From Nitrospirota bacterium (GTDB lineage Bacteria > Nitrospirota > Nitrospiria > Nitrospirales > Nitrospiraceae), in NCBI GenBank assembly GCA_016207025.1, contig JACQQM010000009.1:1-36371 (forward strand): a DNA stretch of 36,371 nucleotides. The letters run 5' to 3'. Shown in pieces: positions 9,621 to 18,355 of this stretch. The notes beneath the pieces are model-generated. The model was not told the DNA's origin. It worked only from the letters and a program-made list of their open reading frames with translations, and searched no databases. A program made the translations under genes and the position numbers. Positions within the stretch are counted from its first letter, which is position 1, and every line of letters starts with the position of its first letter.

Positions 9621-11510
9621 TTAACAAGCAGGGATCGGAGGAAGGTCTTTCCGGCGGTCTCGCTCCAAGGCCACCAGCAAGAGAGAAATGGCCGCAGGCG
9701 TCACTCCGGAAATCCGTGAGGCCTGGCCGATCGAGGCCGGCCGCACACGTTTCAGTTTTTCCAACACCTCCTTGGAAAATCCGATCACGTCCTCGTAGTT
9801 GAAGGATTGAGGAATGCGGCGCTCTTCGAGTTTTTTGAAATTGGCCACCTGTTGAAGCTGGCGCCGAATGTATCCTTCATATTTCACTGTTATTTCAATG
9901 GCTTCCTTAATTTCTTCGTCGTCTGGGCCGGTTTCACCCGTCAAGTCCAGGAGCGCCTGGTAGGTCAGCTCCTGTCTCCTAAGTAAATGAGCCAATGTGG
10001 CGTTGGGAGAGATCACGTCTAGTTCCAAGACGGCTAACTTGTTCCGGAAGTCTTCGGTCCATGCCGGTCGTGTTTCATTTAGACGCGCGACTTCTCTGTT
10101 GATGGCTTCACGTTTTGCCAGCAGCCGGGCATAGACCGTCTCATGGACGAGGCCGAGCTGATGGCCGATGTCCATGAGTCTGAGATCCGCGTTGTCCTGC
10201 CGCAGGAGGAGTCGGTATTCGGCCCGGGACGTGAACATGCGGTACGGTTCGCGGGCGTCCTTGGTGATCAGATCATCGATCAAAACTCCGATGTAGGCCT
10301 GGGACCGATCCAGGATCAGAGGCGGCTCGCCGCGCATCTTCAAGACCGCGTTGATCCCGGCCATGAGCCCCTGCGCGGCCGCCTCTTCATAGCCGGATGT
10401 ACCGTTGATCTGGCCGGCGTGGTAGAGCCCCGCGACCAGTTTCGTTTCCAGCGTGGGATGGAGTTGGCGCGGCGGAAAGTAGTCATACTCCACCGCATAG
10501 CCGGGCTTCAGCATCTTGGCGTCTTCCAACCCGGGGATGGTGCGCAGGATCGCGGCCTGCACGTCAACCGGAAGACTCGTGGAAATTCCGTTCGGATAAA
10601 ACTCGTTGGTGTCCAGCCCCTCCGGCTCGATGAAGACCTGGTGCCGTGGCTTGTCCGCAAAGCGGACCACTTTGTCTTCGATGGACGGGCAGTAGCGGGG
10701 GCCCACCGACTCGATGACGCCGCTGAACAGCGGGGAGCGATCCAGGTTGTCCTGGATGATCCTGTGCGTGTCCTGATTCGTGTAGGTGAGGTGACAGGGT
10801 ACCTGGGGCGTGGTAATCCGCTCGGTGCGATGGGAAAACGGCGGAGGCGGATCATCACCGGGCTGCGGGATCATGACATCGAAGTTGATGGTGTCCCGAT
10901 CCAGGCGCGGCGGGGTTCCTGTCTTCAGCCGACCCAGCTCGAAGCCCAGGTCACGCATGCAGTCTGAGAGGTGCTCCGCCGAGGCCTCGCCGGCCCGTCC
11001 AGCCGGGAAATGGTTCAACCCGATGTGGATAAGACCCTTAAGAAATGTACCTGATGTCAAGATCACGGCGCGCCCGGCGATCTTCTCCCCCGACTCCGTG
11101 ACGATGCCGGCCACTGCCCCCCCGCGCGTGACCACGCGGTCCACCGTCCCACGGCCAATCTCCAGGCCGGGTTGGGCGTGCAGCGTCTCCTGCATCACCT
11201 GCCGGTACCGCTTCTTGTCGCACTGCGCCCGCAATGCCCGCACCGCCGGACCCTTACTGGTGTTGATCATGCGGAACTGGATGCCGGCGAGGTCGGTGTT
11301 GCGCCCCATCTCACCGCCCAATGCGTCTATTTCCTTGACGAGGTGCCCTTTCGCGATGCCGCCGACTGCAGGATTGCAGGACATCTGGGCGATTTTGTCC
11401 TCGTCCATGGTCAAGAGCAGCACCCGCACGCCCATGCGGGTAGCGGCAAGCGCGGCTTCGCACCCGGCGTGCCCTCCGCCCACGACCACAATGTCGTATT
11501 GCATAGCCAT
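9621..11510 (-). CDS. mnmG: tRNA uridine-5-carboxymethylaminomethyl modification enzyme MnmG (GidA)
   Basis: FAD-dependent partner of MnmE in making the 5-carboxymethylaminomethyl group on wobble uridine 34. The 629-residue length is normal. The N-terminal dinucleotide-binding motif [10 protein letters not shown] is at residues 11-20, followed by the [14 protein letters not shown] segment. The C-terminal region has the GYIRRQ and RLIPxxxxY-type helical segment. Starts at 11510 or 11504 are both possible (MAMQYDIV). No good ribosome binding site is seen, since an interspersed palindrome abuts the start. The gene pairs functionally with mnmE upstream. Confidence 0.97.
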   Translation of the reverse strand: MAMQYDIVVVGGGHAGCEAALAATRMGVRVLLLTMDEDKIAQMSCNPAVGGIAKGHLVKEIDALGGEMGRNTDLAGIQFRMINTSKGPAVRALRAQCDKKRYRQVMQETLHAQPGLEIGRGTVDRVVTRGGAVAGIVTESGEKIAGRAVILTSGTFLKGLIHIGLNHFPAGRAGEASAEHLSDCMRDLGFELGRLKTGTPPRLDRDTINFDVMIPQPGDDPPPPFSHRTERITTPQVPCHLTYTNQDTHRIIQDNLDRSPLFSGVIESVGPRYCPSIEDKVVRFADKPRHQVFIEPEGLDTNEFYPNGISTSLPVDVQAAILRTIPGLEDAKMLKPGYAVEYDYFPPRQLHPTLETKLVAGLYHAGQINGTSGYEEAAAQGLMAGINAVLKMRGEPPLILDRSQAYIGVLIDDLITKDAREPYRMFTSRAEYRLLLRQDNADLRLMDIGHQLGLVHETVYARLLAKREAINREVARLNETRPAWTEDFRNKLAVLELDVISPNATLAHLLRRQELTYQALLDLTGETGPDDEEIKEAIEITVKYEGYIRRQLQQVANFKKLEERRIPQSFNYEDVIGFSKEVLEKLKRVRPASIGQASRISGVTPAAISLLLVALERDRRKDLPPIPAC

Positions 11511-11516
11511 AAAAAA

Positions 11517-11601
11517 CTATGGGCTATAGGCTATGGGCGATAGGCTATAGGTGAGAAGACGGCCTTCCCACCCATAGCCCATTGCCAATCGCCTCGTGCC
11601 T
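11517..11601. repeat. Imperfect inverted repeat between mnmE and mnmG (interspersed family)
   Basis: The block has a left half with repeated GGCTATAGG/GGCGATAGG units (11522-11551) and a right half CCCATAGCC...ATCGCCTCGTGCCT (11571-11601) that folds back on it. The right half shares 14 consecutive bases with the palindrome at 1639-1652. It fills nearly all of the intergenic space. Confidence 0.75.
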
Positions 11602-11602
11602 T

Positions 11603-13042
11603 TCATTTCCCGATACAAAATTCCCTGAAGATGCGATCCAGGATGTCGTCGGTGCTGACCGCGCCGGTGATTTCACCGAGGGCATCAATGGCGACGCGAA
11701 GGTCCATGGCCGCGAATTCTCCGGAGAGTTTCGCCTGCACCGAATCGGCTGCGCCAGCCAGCGCCTCATGGGCTTTCAGCAGGGCCGCCCGGTGGCGCAG
11801 GCGCGTCACGACGGCGCCTTCGCCCGGCTCGAAGTCCGCACGCAGCAGCATCCTCCGAATGCGGTCACGCAGGGCATCCAGACCGTCGCCCGTTTTGGCC
11901 GAAATCCAAACGATGGCGCAGGCCGGCTCGGACTGCGCCGGTCGCGCCACTGCGGCAAGTTCCGCCGGCTCAATCTGGCACGGCAAATCGGTCTTGTTCA
12001 CCACCACCAGCCGCTTCTTGTTCTGATGCTGCGCCAGGAGGCCTCGATCCTCATCGGTCAGCCGGGCCGATCCGTCCAGCAAGATCAGCAGCAATTCCGC
12101 CTCATCCATGGCGATCCGGCTGCGCCGGACGCCCTCCTGCTCGACTGGATCATCCGTCGGGCGGACACCCGCGGTATCCAGCAAGCGGACCGGCACCCCT
12201 CTGATGTTGAGCACCTCTTCCAGGACGTCGCGGGTGGTTCCCGGCACCGGCGTGACGATGGCTCGATCAGTCTGGAGCAAGGCGTTCAAGAGGCTGGACT
12301 TGCCGACATTCGGCCGTCCGACAATTGCGACGGTGACGCCTTCGCGGAAGATTCGACCCTCCCGACAGCTCTCCGCCAGCCGGGAAATCTCCGTCATCGT
12401 TTGCTGGAGACCTGCCGCGAGTTCTTCTGGCTGGATGAACGTGATGTCTTCTTCGGTGAAGTCGATGGCGGCCTCAATATGCGCGAGCATGCGGATGAGC
12501 GATTCGCGTATCCGGTCGATTTCTTTCGACAAGGCTCCCCGCAACTGTTCCTGCGCAATTGCCAGGCTGCCGGCTGTTTTGGCTCGAATCGTGTCTAGGA
12601 CCGCCTCGGCCTGGGCGAGGTCCAGACGTCCGTTCAGGAACGCACGCTTCGTGAACTCACCCGGTTCGGCCAGCCGGGCGCCCCTCCGCATCGCGGCCTC
12701 ACAGACGGTCTGAAGCACAAAGGGGCCTCCGTGACACTGGATCTCCACGACATCTTCGGCCGTGTAGGAATGAGGCGCCCGCATGACGACGACCAGCGCC
12801 TCATCGAGCGCGCGGGAAGCATGCGCCCGACCAGCGGTTCCTTCGGCGGCGGCCGTGTCCAGGATGTCGGCGTGATAGAGGGACCGGCTTTTTACGGAGG
12901 TGAGCGATCGGCCGGATCGAAGCCGGACCAGGCCGGACGCCACTTCGATGGCCTTTTCACCGCTGATACGCAGAATCCCGATCCCGCCTTCCCCCACCGG
13001 TGTGGCGATAGCGCAGATCGTATCCTGGACCGTTCCGCTCAT
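11603..13042 (-). CDS. mnmE: tRNA modification GTPase MnmE (TrmE)
   Basis: GTPase that works with MnmG on wobble uridine 34 and dimerises through its G domain. The 479-residue protein starts with TICAIATPVGEGGIGILR, the folate-binding domain. It continues with a helical domain containing EPGEFTKRAFLNGRLDLAQ near residues 126-143. The G1 motif GRPNVGKSS is at 242-250, with DTAG and NKTD motifs further on. The protein ends in CIGK, carrying the conserved C-terminal cysteine. Start ATG at 13042, 12 nt after the yidC stop, so probably co-transcribed. Confidence 0.98.
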   Translation of the reverse strand: MSGTVQDTICAIATPVGEGGIGILRISGEKAIEVASGLVRLRSGRSLTSVKSRSLYHADILDTAAAEGTAGRAHASRALDEALVVVMRAPHSYTAEDVVEIQCHGGPFVLQTVCEAAMRRGARLAEPGEFTKRAFLNGRLDLAQAEAVLDTIRAKTAGSLAIAQEQLRGALSKEIDRIRESLIRMLAHIEAAIDFTEEDITFIQPEELAAGLQQTMTEISRLAESCREGRIFREGVTVAIVGRPNVGKSSLLNALLQTDRAIVTPVPGTTRDVLEEVLNIRGVPVRLLDTAGVRPTDDPVEQEGVRRSRIAMDEAELLLILLDGSARLTDEDRGLLAQHQNKKRLVVVNKTDLPCQIEPAELAAVARPAQSEPACAIVWISAKTGDGLDALRDRIRRMLLRADFEPGEGAVVTRLRHRAALLKAHEALAGAADSVQAKLSGEFAAMDLRVAIDALGEITGAVSTDDILDRIFREFCIGK

Positions 13043-13054
13043 GGTTCCAGTTCG

Positions 13055-14842
13055 TCAGGTTTCGACTTGACTGTCCGCCTCGGCCTTCTCGACCGCTTTC
13101 TCTTTCTTTCGTTTGCCGGTCGGTTTCTCCCCGTCGGGTGTCACGGCATCCGGCGACGGCTCTGAAGAGGACGAGAAGGTCGGTTTCTTGAAGATGTACC
13201 GGTCCGTGATGAACTGCTGAGCGATGGTGAGGACGTTGTTCGTGAGCCAGTAGAGCACGAGGCCGGCTGGGAACGTCAGGAACAGGAGGGTCATGAAGGC
13301 CGGCAACATCAGCATGATTTTGGCTTGGGTCGGATCCATGGTCGTCGGCATGATCTTCTGTTGCACGACCATGGAGACGCCCATGATCACCGGAAGGACG
13401 TAATAGGGGTCCTGGACGGAGAGATCGGTGATCCACAGGACAAAGGGAGCCTGGCGAAGGTCAATGGTCATGTACAGGATGTTGAAGAGCGCCACGAACA
13501 CCGGCATTTGCAGCAGCATCGGGAGGCACCCACCCACGGGGTTTACCTTATGATCCCGGTAGAGCTTGATCAACTCCCGGTTGAGCCGCTCCCGATCGTC
13601 CTTGTACTTGGCCTGCAAGGCGGCCACCTTCGGCTGAATGACCTGCATGTCCTTCATGGACTTGTAGCTTTTGTACTGGAGCGGGACGAACAGCAGTTTG
13701 ATGCCGACCGTGAGCAGGACGATCGCCACGCCGTAATTGTGGGTAAAGTCGTAGAGGAAGCGAAGAACGTAAAAGAGCGGTTTGGCGACAGCCTTGACGA
13801 TGTCCCAACTCCCGTAGATGAACCAGCCGAAATCGATCGTGTCTTCCAGGCCGACGTTCAGGGCTTTCAGCGTGTCGAATTCCTTGGGGCCGGCGTACAA
13901 CCGCATCGAGACCTCCGCCGTGGGGGCGGGAGGCGCAAACCGCAAGCCGGCGGACACGAGCTTGTCGCCTTCTTTCTTCACCAGCGCGGCGGTCGCGTTG
14001 GCGGGGAGCAGCACGCTCAGGAAATATTTATCCTGCATGGCGACCCACCGGACCGATCCTTTGCGTTCCAGTTCCGTCTCCGGGGTATCTTTCTCGATTT
14101 TGTCGTCCACCATCGACGCCGGCCCGATCAGGCCGATGAACCCCTCCCCCCATTCCACGATGCCGAAATTGGTGCCCAGCCCGACGTCGAGGGCGCTTGT
14201 CACCCCTTCCGTTCTGACGGCGACGTCAACGAGGTAGCTCCGGTAGTGGAACGTCAACTGTTTGATGACGCGGACGCCGGTCTGAGGGATCTCGTAGGTG
14301 AACGTCAGGTGGCCGGTGGGATGAGCCGCGTCCAGGGTCGAAAAATCGCGCTCGGCGTGATAGAGGCCTTCAGCCAGTTGCTTGTTGATGGCAGGGTCTG
14401 CCGTCTGGACGGACAAGGGCCCACGAAACTTGCCTTCGGTGTGCATGAGTTGAATGGGCTGTGGTCCCGTTGGGGTGGCGGCCGTGTAGCGGCGCAGCGC
14501 CCAACTCCGGATCTCAGCGCCCCGGTTGGTAAAGACGGCCCGGAACAGCTCGGTGACCACTTCTTCCGTTTTTTCTTCGGACGCAGGCCGCCTTTGCGCT
14601 TCGCCCTGGATTCTGGAATCAGCAGGAGGACGGCGCGCATCGGGTGCACCTAAATCCGGTGCAATGGGGCCTGAACCTTGAGCCGGCTCCGAGGATGGTG
14701 CGGGAGCGGAGGGCGCAACGGTCTGATTCGGCCGCTCTGGCTGAACGGGCTGCGGGGCAAGGCCAAACTCCTTCAGCAGGTAATCGTAGCCGATGATGAT
14801 GGCGACAGAAAGAATGAGGAAGAGAACAACCCGTTTTTCCAT
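13055..14842 (-). CDS. yidC: Membrane protein insertase YidC
   Basis: Inserts and folds inner-membrane proteins, alone or with SecYEG. The 595-residue size and long periplasmic domain are the Gram-negative type. The first transmembrane segment (residues 5-21) is followed by a low-complexity Pro/Glu/Ala linker and then the periplasmic beta domain (about 90-330). The conserved core starts near residue 355, with YGVAIVLLTVGIKLLFVPL, then the KYKDDRERLNRE cytoplasmic hairpin and NPVGGCLPMLLQMPVF. The last 45 residues are Lys-rich and may contact ribosomes. It follows yidD in the standard rpmH operon order. Confidence 0.97.
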   Translation of the reverse strand: MEKRVVLFLILSVAIIIGYDYLLKEFGLAPQPVQPERPNQTVAPSAPAPSSEPAQGSGPIAPDLGAPDARRPPADSRIQGEAQRRPASEEKTEEVVTELFRAVFTNRGAEIRSWALRRYTAATPTGPQPIQLMHTEGKFRGPLSVQTADPAINKQLAEGLYHAERDFSTLDAAHPTGHLTFTYEIPQTGVRVIKQLTFHYRSYLVDVAVRTEGVTSALDVGLGTNFGIVEWGEGFIGLIGPASMVDDKIEKDTPETELERKGSVRWVAMQDKYFLSVLLPANATAALVKKEGDKLVSAGLRFAPPAPTAEVSMRLYAGPKEFDTLKALNVGLEDTIDFGWFIYGSWDIVKAVAKPLFYVLRFLYDFTHNYGVAIVLLTVGIKLLFVPLQYKSYKSMKDMQVIQPKVAALQAKYKDDRERLNRELIKLYRDHKVNPVGGCLPMLLQMPVFVALFNILYMTIDLRQAPFVLWITDLSVQDPYYVLPVIMGVSMVVQQKIMPTTMDPTQAKIMLMLPAFMTLLFLTFPAGLVLYWLTNNVLTIAQQFITDRYIFKKPTFSSSSEPSPDAVTPDGEKPTGKRKKEKAVEKAEADSQVET

Positions 14843-14987
14843 CAGCCCCGTGATTCCCCCATCAAGCGCTGTGATCGTTCAAGTGCCGTTCGTTCCTGTG
14901 TCGGTTGCCCGGTGACAGCGGCCTCGGTCGCATTGTGTGTCACGGATGATCGGCGCAGAGACCACGCGTTCGCAGGAGCGGGCCTGT

Positions 14988-15197
14988 TTACTGAACCGGG
15001 TCGTACCCGCCCGGATGGAAAGGGTGACATTTTAACAGCCGACGGACGGCCCATATCACTCCCGGCAGAACGCCGTGCCGCCGGATCGCCTCCCATGCGT
15101 ACTGCGAACAGGTGGGCTCAAATCGGCAGGCGGGCGGAAGCAGAGGCGAAACCCATCGCTGATACAGCGTGATCACACCGAGGCAGAATCGTCGCAT
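14988..15197 (-). CDS. yidD: Membrane protein insertion efficiency factor YidD
   Basis: Small protein thought to assist YidC-dependent insertion. The 69 residues include the two family signatures: the [10 protein letters not shown] segment with its cysteine and the C-terminal [13 protein letters not shown] segment. An N-terminal amphipathic helix (residues 1-18) would anchor it to the membrane. It overlaps the end of rnpA by 25 nt, as is common in this operon. The 145 bp between it and yidC hold no recognisable gene. Confidence 0.95.
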   Translation of the reverse strand: MRRFCLGVITLYQRWVSPLLPPACRFEPTCSQYAWEAIRRHGVLPGVIWAVRRLLKCHPFHPGGYDPVQ

Positions 15198-15562
15198 GGC
15201 GGGTCCGATTCAGGAATCAGCAATCCTTCATGCCGCAGAGCCGATAGCCAGGCCTCCCGAAGCGCCGGCGGGCGAACGAGAAGCGCCTCGCGCCTGGGAA
15301 AGACCAGCAACTCTCGTCCCCTCACCAATTGCCGCTGCAGTTGGCGCGCCAGTTCCCGGAAAATACGCTTGGCCCTATTTCTGGCCACCGCCCCGCCCAG
15401 CCGTTTGCCCACCACGATCCCGATTCGACTGTGGGGGAAGCTGGAAGGACAGGAGACTATGTTGAACAGCGCAGTCTGAAACCGGCGGCCCTCCTTTTTG
15501 ATGCGCTCGATCTCAGCGCTTTTCCGCAGGAAGAGCAGACGATCTCCCGGCGGTCGGGCCAT
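15173..15562 (-). CDS. rnpA: Ribonuclease P protein component
   Basis: Protein subunit of RNase P, which helps the RNA subunit cleave the 5' leader of pre-tRNAs. The 129-residue protein contains the basic RNR motif ([16 protein letters not shown]) and the preceding [12 protein letters not shown] segment. Its C-terminus is extended by about 20 residues with an acidic end ([11 protein letters not shown]) that runs over the yidD start. ATG at 15562 lies 15 nt after the rpmH stop codon. Confidence 0.95.
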   Translation of the reverse strand: MARPPGDRLLFLRKSAEIERIKKEGRRFQTALFNIVSCPSSFPHSRIGIVVGKRLGGAVARNRAKRIFRELARQLQRQLVRGRELLVFPRREALLVRPPALREAWLSALRHEGLLIPESDPPCDDSASV

Positions 15563-15577
15563 CCTGGGGGTATCCTT

Positions 15578-15715
15578 TCACACTGTCAACCGCGCCCGCC
15601 CTTTGGCCCGCCGACGGGCCAACACCTTGCGGCCCTGTTTCGTGCTCATGCGTTTCCGAAACCCGTGATCCCGTTTTCTTTTTAATTTCGAAGGTTGTCT
15701 GAACGTGAACGACAT
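15578..15715 (-). CDS. rpmH: 50S ribosomal protein L34
   Basis: The 45-residue, strongly basic protein begins [20 protein letters not shown] and continues with [20 protein letters not shown], a near-ideal L34. ATG at 15715 has AAGGAG about 8 nt upstream. It is the first gene of the rpmH-rnpA-yidD-yidC-mnmE-mnmG run, with a perfect promoter at 15761-15789. Confidence 0.97.
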   Translation of the reverse strand: MSFTFRQPSKLKRKRDHGFRKRMSTKQGRKVLARRRAKGRARLTV

Positions 15716-16101
15716 CGCGGTTCTCCTTCAGGCCAATCCAATTGCTCGGGAAAGCTCGTCATTATAGGTGCCGTCTTTCGGTGTGTCAATCACGCCTACT
15801 GCGTGGTCATTGAGGAGACCCTTCGCTTCACAATATTGGAGGAACAAGACAGTCGAGATCGTGCAACGTTGAGGCAGTTTTGTCGGCCCATTGCCATTCC
15901 GCCACATTGATCCTATCTTGCCGAATCTTTCCGATATGCATAACAGCTTGAAACTCGATGAAAATATGAAATCGCCGCTGAAACATTCCTCTGGCATTCA
16001 GCTTGCTGAATCCTATATGACTCTGCTAATTTAGCGGGCCAACATTTTTACCGACCACCTCATCTGAGGTGAGACTCTTAGAGAAAGGAGGTGAGTGATA
16101 G
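15716..16101. other. 386-bp divergent intergenic region with promoters and two palindromes
   Basis: No gene is supported here. Apart from the rpmH promoter it holds, on the plus side, a 16-bp palindrome ATTCAGC-TT-GCTGAAT (15996-16011) that overlaps a possible -35 (TTGCTG, 16003-16008), with an 18-nt spacer to TAATTT (16027-16032). A second palindrome CACCTCA-TC-TGAGGTG (16056-16071) lies in the expected leader of the next gene. The ribosome binding site AAGGAGGTGA (16085-16094) is perfect. I saw no DnaA boxes here, although this is where oriC lies in some bacteria. Confidence 0.6.
15761..15789 (-). promoter_or_regulatory. Perfect-consensus sigma70 promoter for rpmH
   Basis: On the minus strand TTGACA (15789-15784), a 17-nt spacer and TATAAT (15766-15761) match the consensus at all 12 hexamer positions. 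The predicted transcription start near 15754 leaves about a 40-nt leader before rpmH. Confidence 0.9.
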
Positions 16102-16323
16102 ATGAAAAAGATGCTGATGGCAATGGTCGCGTTGGTCATCGGGCTGTCGTTTGGCATGGCGACGTTCGCCCAGGCCGATGAGAAGGCAGCGGCGCCGGCG
16201 GCACCGGCAGCGCCGGCAGCGGCTGCACCAGCTGCACCAGCCGAGAAGAAGGACGAGGGCAAGAAGGACATGGGGAAGAAGGCCGAGAAAAAGGAATCCA
16301 AGAAGAAAGCCGAGAAGAAGTAA
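16102..16323 (+). CDS. Small secreted Ala/Pro- and Lys-rich protein
   Basis: I do not recognise a family. The 73 residues start with a clear signal peptide (basic start, hydrophobic segment, likely cleavage after AQA near residue 25). The mature part is first an Ala/Pro repeat tract and then a Lys/Glu-rich tail ending KKAEKK. The mature protein would be disordered and strongly basic. Ribosome binding site AAGGAGGTGA lies 7 nt upstream, which predicts strong translation. A hairpin follows the stop codon, so it may form its own short transcript. Possible roles include binding anionic cell-wall polymers or nucleic acid; this is speculation. Confidence 0.75.
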   Translation: MKKMLMAMVALVIGLSFGMATFAQADEKAAAPAAPAAPAAAAPAAPAEKKDEGKKDMGKKAEKKESKKKAEKK

Positions 16324-16343
16324 TACCGGCTGTACTTCGGGAG

Positions 16344-16390
16344 ACTGGCCCCCTTCGATGGAGCCCTGCTCGATCGAAGGGGTTGCCGGT
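16344..16390 (+). terminator. Strong hairpin after the small secreted protein gene
   Basis: CCCCTTCGAT (16350-16359) pairs perfectly with ATCGAAGGGG (16373-16382), and ACTGGC/GCCGGT extends the stem. Only a weak T-containing stretch (CCTCTTTA) follows, so it may be a terminator, a processing site or an mRNA stabiliser. Confidence 0.5.
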
Positions 16391-16503
16391 CCTCTTTACC
16401 GCAAAGACGTGCAGAGTTCCCCGCGCTCTACCAAAACTTTCATCTGCTCGTCCCACACGACCAAGCCGGGACTGACATGTAGCACATAAGGAGGATGATT
16501 CTA

Positions 16504-17124
16504 ATGAGGCGATGGTTCACGTTCGCACTGGCCCCGGTGCTGTTGCTGGCGGTCGGGTGCGCCAAGGCTCCGACCGAGAAGCTCGAGTCCGCTGAAAAGG
16601 CGGTCAATGAGGCACGCACGGCCGGCGCGCCGAGTTATATGGCCGAAGATTTTGCGAAACTCGAAGGCATGCTGGCCAACGCCAAGAAGGAGATTGCGGA
16701 CCAGGATGCCAAGATGGCCTTGCTGCGCGATTACGGCAAGGCTGAGCAGTTGCTGGCCTCCGTGCCAACCGATGCGGTGCGCGTGACGGCCGACACGGCG
16801 AAAAAGAAGGAAGAAGCCAAAGTGGCGGCCATGCAGGCGCAACAGGCGGCGCAGAAAGCGGTCAAGACCGCTCAAGACTTGGTCGCCAAAGCGCCGGCGG
16901 GGAAAGACCGGGCCGCGCTGGAGGCGATCAAGGCCGATGCGAAAGGATTGACCACCTCCCTGACCGAAGTGCAGGCTGCCATCGACGCCGGTGACTACTT
17001 GGCGGCCCAGGCCAAAGCCAAGGCCATCCGGGAGAAAAGCGAAGCGGTCGCCACTGAGATTCGGAACGCGCTCGCCAAAGTCAGCGCCGCCAAGGCTCCG
17101 AAAGGGAAGCCGGCGAAGAAATAG
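16504..17124 (+). CDS. Helical lipoprotein (DUF4398-like)
   Basis: Envelope lipoprotein of 206 residues. The signal sequence ends in the lipobox LAVGC with Cys19. The mature part is almost entirely helical and Ala/Lys/Glu-rich (residues 25-195), probably coiled coil, with a basic Lys-rich tail. I chose ATG at 16504 because AAGGAGG (16488-16494) is 9 nt upstream; it abuts the in-frame ATG at 16495. Its first helical segment (GAPSYMAEDFAKLEGML) resembles a segment in the next protein (GAEYAPEEYARFVERW), so the two may share a module. It lies at the head of a transpeptidase-like gene cluster. Exact function unknown. Confidence 0.85.
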   Translation: MRRWFTFALAPVLLLAVGCAKAPTEKLESAEKAVNEARTAGAPSYMAEDFAKLEGMLANAKKEIADQDAKMALLRDYGKAEQLLASVPTDAVRVTADTAKKKEEAKVAAMQAQQAAQKAVKTAQDLVAKAPAGKDRAALEAIKADAKGLTTSLTEVQAAIDAGDYLAAQAKAKAIREKSEAVATEIRNALAKVSAAKAPKGKPAKK

Positions 17125-17131
17125 GGTCATC

Positions 17132-18349
17132 ATGTCCACTCCCGCTGGTCCATCGCTCCGGTCCTGGTCGGTACTCTTCTGTCTGGCTGTGAGCTTGTCT
17201 GGCTGCGTGCAGAAAGCTCCTCCGGAACTCCTCCAGGCAGTGGAGACGCTGGACCGTCAGCTCGTGGCGGACCGGGGAGCGGAATATGCTCCAGAAGAGT
17301 ACGCGCGGTTTGTTGAACGCTGGGTGGCCGTGAAAGGGCGGATCCTGTCCGAAGATGATGTCATCCGATGGCCCTGGGAAGCCAACGCCTTGGCGGCCGA
17401 TCTGCGCAAGGTGCAGGAAGAGGGGGCGCGGGCGGTGACGGCGGCCGCCCAGCGAAAAGAGGCGGAGCGTCTTGAGGCTGAAGAGAGCCTGGCGATGCTG
17501 CAGCGGCGGCTCCGGGTGTTCGCCGGCAGGCTGGACGGGATGGGAGGCCGGATGGTGCTCGGGCAGAAACCGATCGAGACCGAATTGCTGGTCCGACAGG
17601 CGCGCTCCTTTTTCGAGCAGGGGCTGTTTTCCCGTTCCGTCCGAGCTGCCCAGGAGGCTGCCCTGCTCATGGATGATCAAACCACGACGTTGAACACGGA
17701 ACTGGGGCGCTACGCCGATGAGCAACGAATCGGGGGGTGGCGCAGAATGGTCCGCCGCACCGTGGAGTGGTCGCGGGCGCATCAATCCGCCGCCATTGTG
17801 GTCAGCAAGGCAGACCGACGCCTGACGTTGTACCGAAACGGCCGCCCTGTCGTGTCGTATCCGGTCCGACTCGGCTACAATGGTTTCCTGGAAAAGCGCT
17901 ATCAGGGAGACGGAGCGACTCCGGAAGGGCAGTATCGGGTCATCAAGAAACGCGATCGAGGCCAGACGCAATTTTATCGGGCCTTGTTGCTTGATTATCC
18001 CAATGTCCAAGATCGCCGTCGGTTCCGGCAGGCTCGTCTCGACGGGGCGATTCCGGTGGAGGCGTTCATCGGGGGTCAGATCGAAATTCACGGAGAGGAC
18101 AATCTATCTCTCAGCCAGACGCTCGGCTGCCTCATGTTGGAGAACCGGCAAATTGACGCCTTGTTTGAGGCGACCGAGGTGGGCACGCCGGTGACGATCA
18201 TCGCCGCCACGGAGCTGGCCAATCCGGTCGCGCTGGCGTTGGCGGAGCTGGAGCGGTTTCGTGCAGGTGAGGACCCGGGGGATCAGTATGCCGAAGATCC
18301 GGATGCCCAGAGCCAGGATGTCCCGGACGAGACAGTCGAACGAGGGTAG
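17132..18349 (+). CDS. Lipoprotein with variant YkuD (L,D-transpeptidase) domain
   Basis: A 405-residue lipoprotein with lipobox LSGC (Cys25). A helical region (30-215) precedes a YkuD domain (about 220-360). The domain has the strand SKADRRLTLYRNGRPV, the TPEGQYRV segment, His320 in the EIHG segment, and Cys333 in TLGCLML. Family enzymes normally have S-x-GC-[IV]-R at this site. Here the cysteine is kept but the following Arg is replaced, so activity is uncertain. The likely role is peptidoglycan cross-linking or attachment of proteins to the wall. ATG at 17132 is chosen because the longer frame back to 16991 overlaps the upstream gene and adds an implausible Arg-rich leader. Confidence 0.88.
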   Translation: MSTPAGPSLRSWSVLFCLAVSLSGCVQKAPPELLQAVETLDRQLVADRGAEYAPEEYARFVERWVAVKGRILSEDDVIRWPWEANALAADLRKVQEEGARAVTAAAQRKEAERLEAEESLAMLQRRLRVFAGRLDGMGGRMVLGQKPIETELLVRQARSFFEQGLFSRSVRAAQEAALLMDDQTTTLNTELGRYADEQRIGGWRRMVRRTVEWSRAHQSAAIVVSKADRRLTLYRNGRPVVSYPVRLGYNGFLEKRYQGDGATPEGQYRVIKKRDRGQTQFYRALLLDYPNVQDRRRFRQARLDGAIPVEAFIGGQIEIHGEDNLSLSQTLGCLMLENRQIDALFEATEVGTPVTIIAATELANPVALALAELERFRAGEDPGDQYAEDPDAQSQDVPDETVERG

Positions 18350-18355
18350 GAGTTG

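Noticed and set aside
11024-11032. A perfect DnaA box (TGTGGATAA) in mnmG
   Set aside because: Single copy inside a coding region. With no cluster of boxes, no AT-rich unwinding region and no dnaA, it does not support an origin call.
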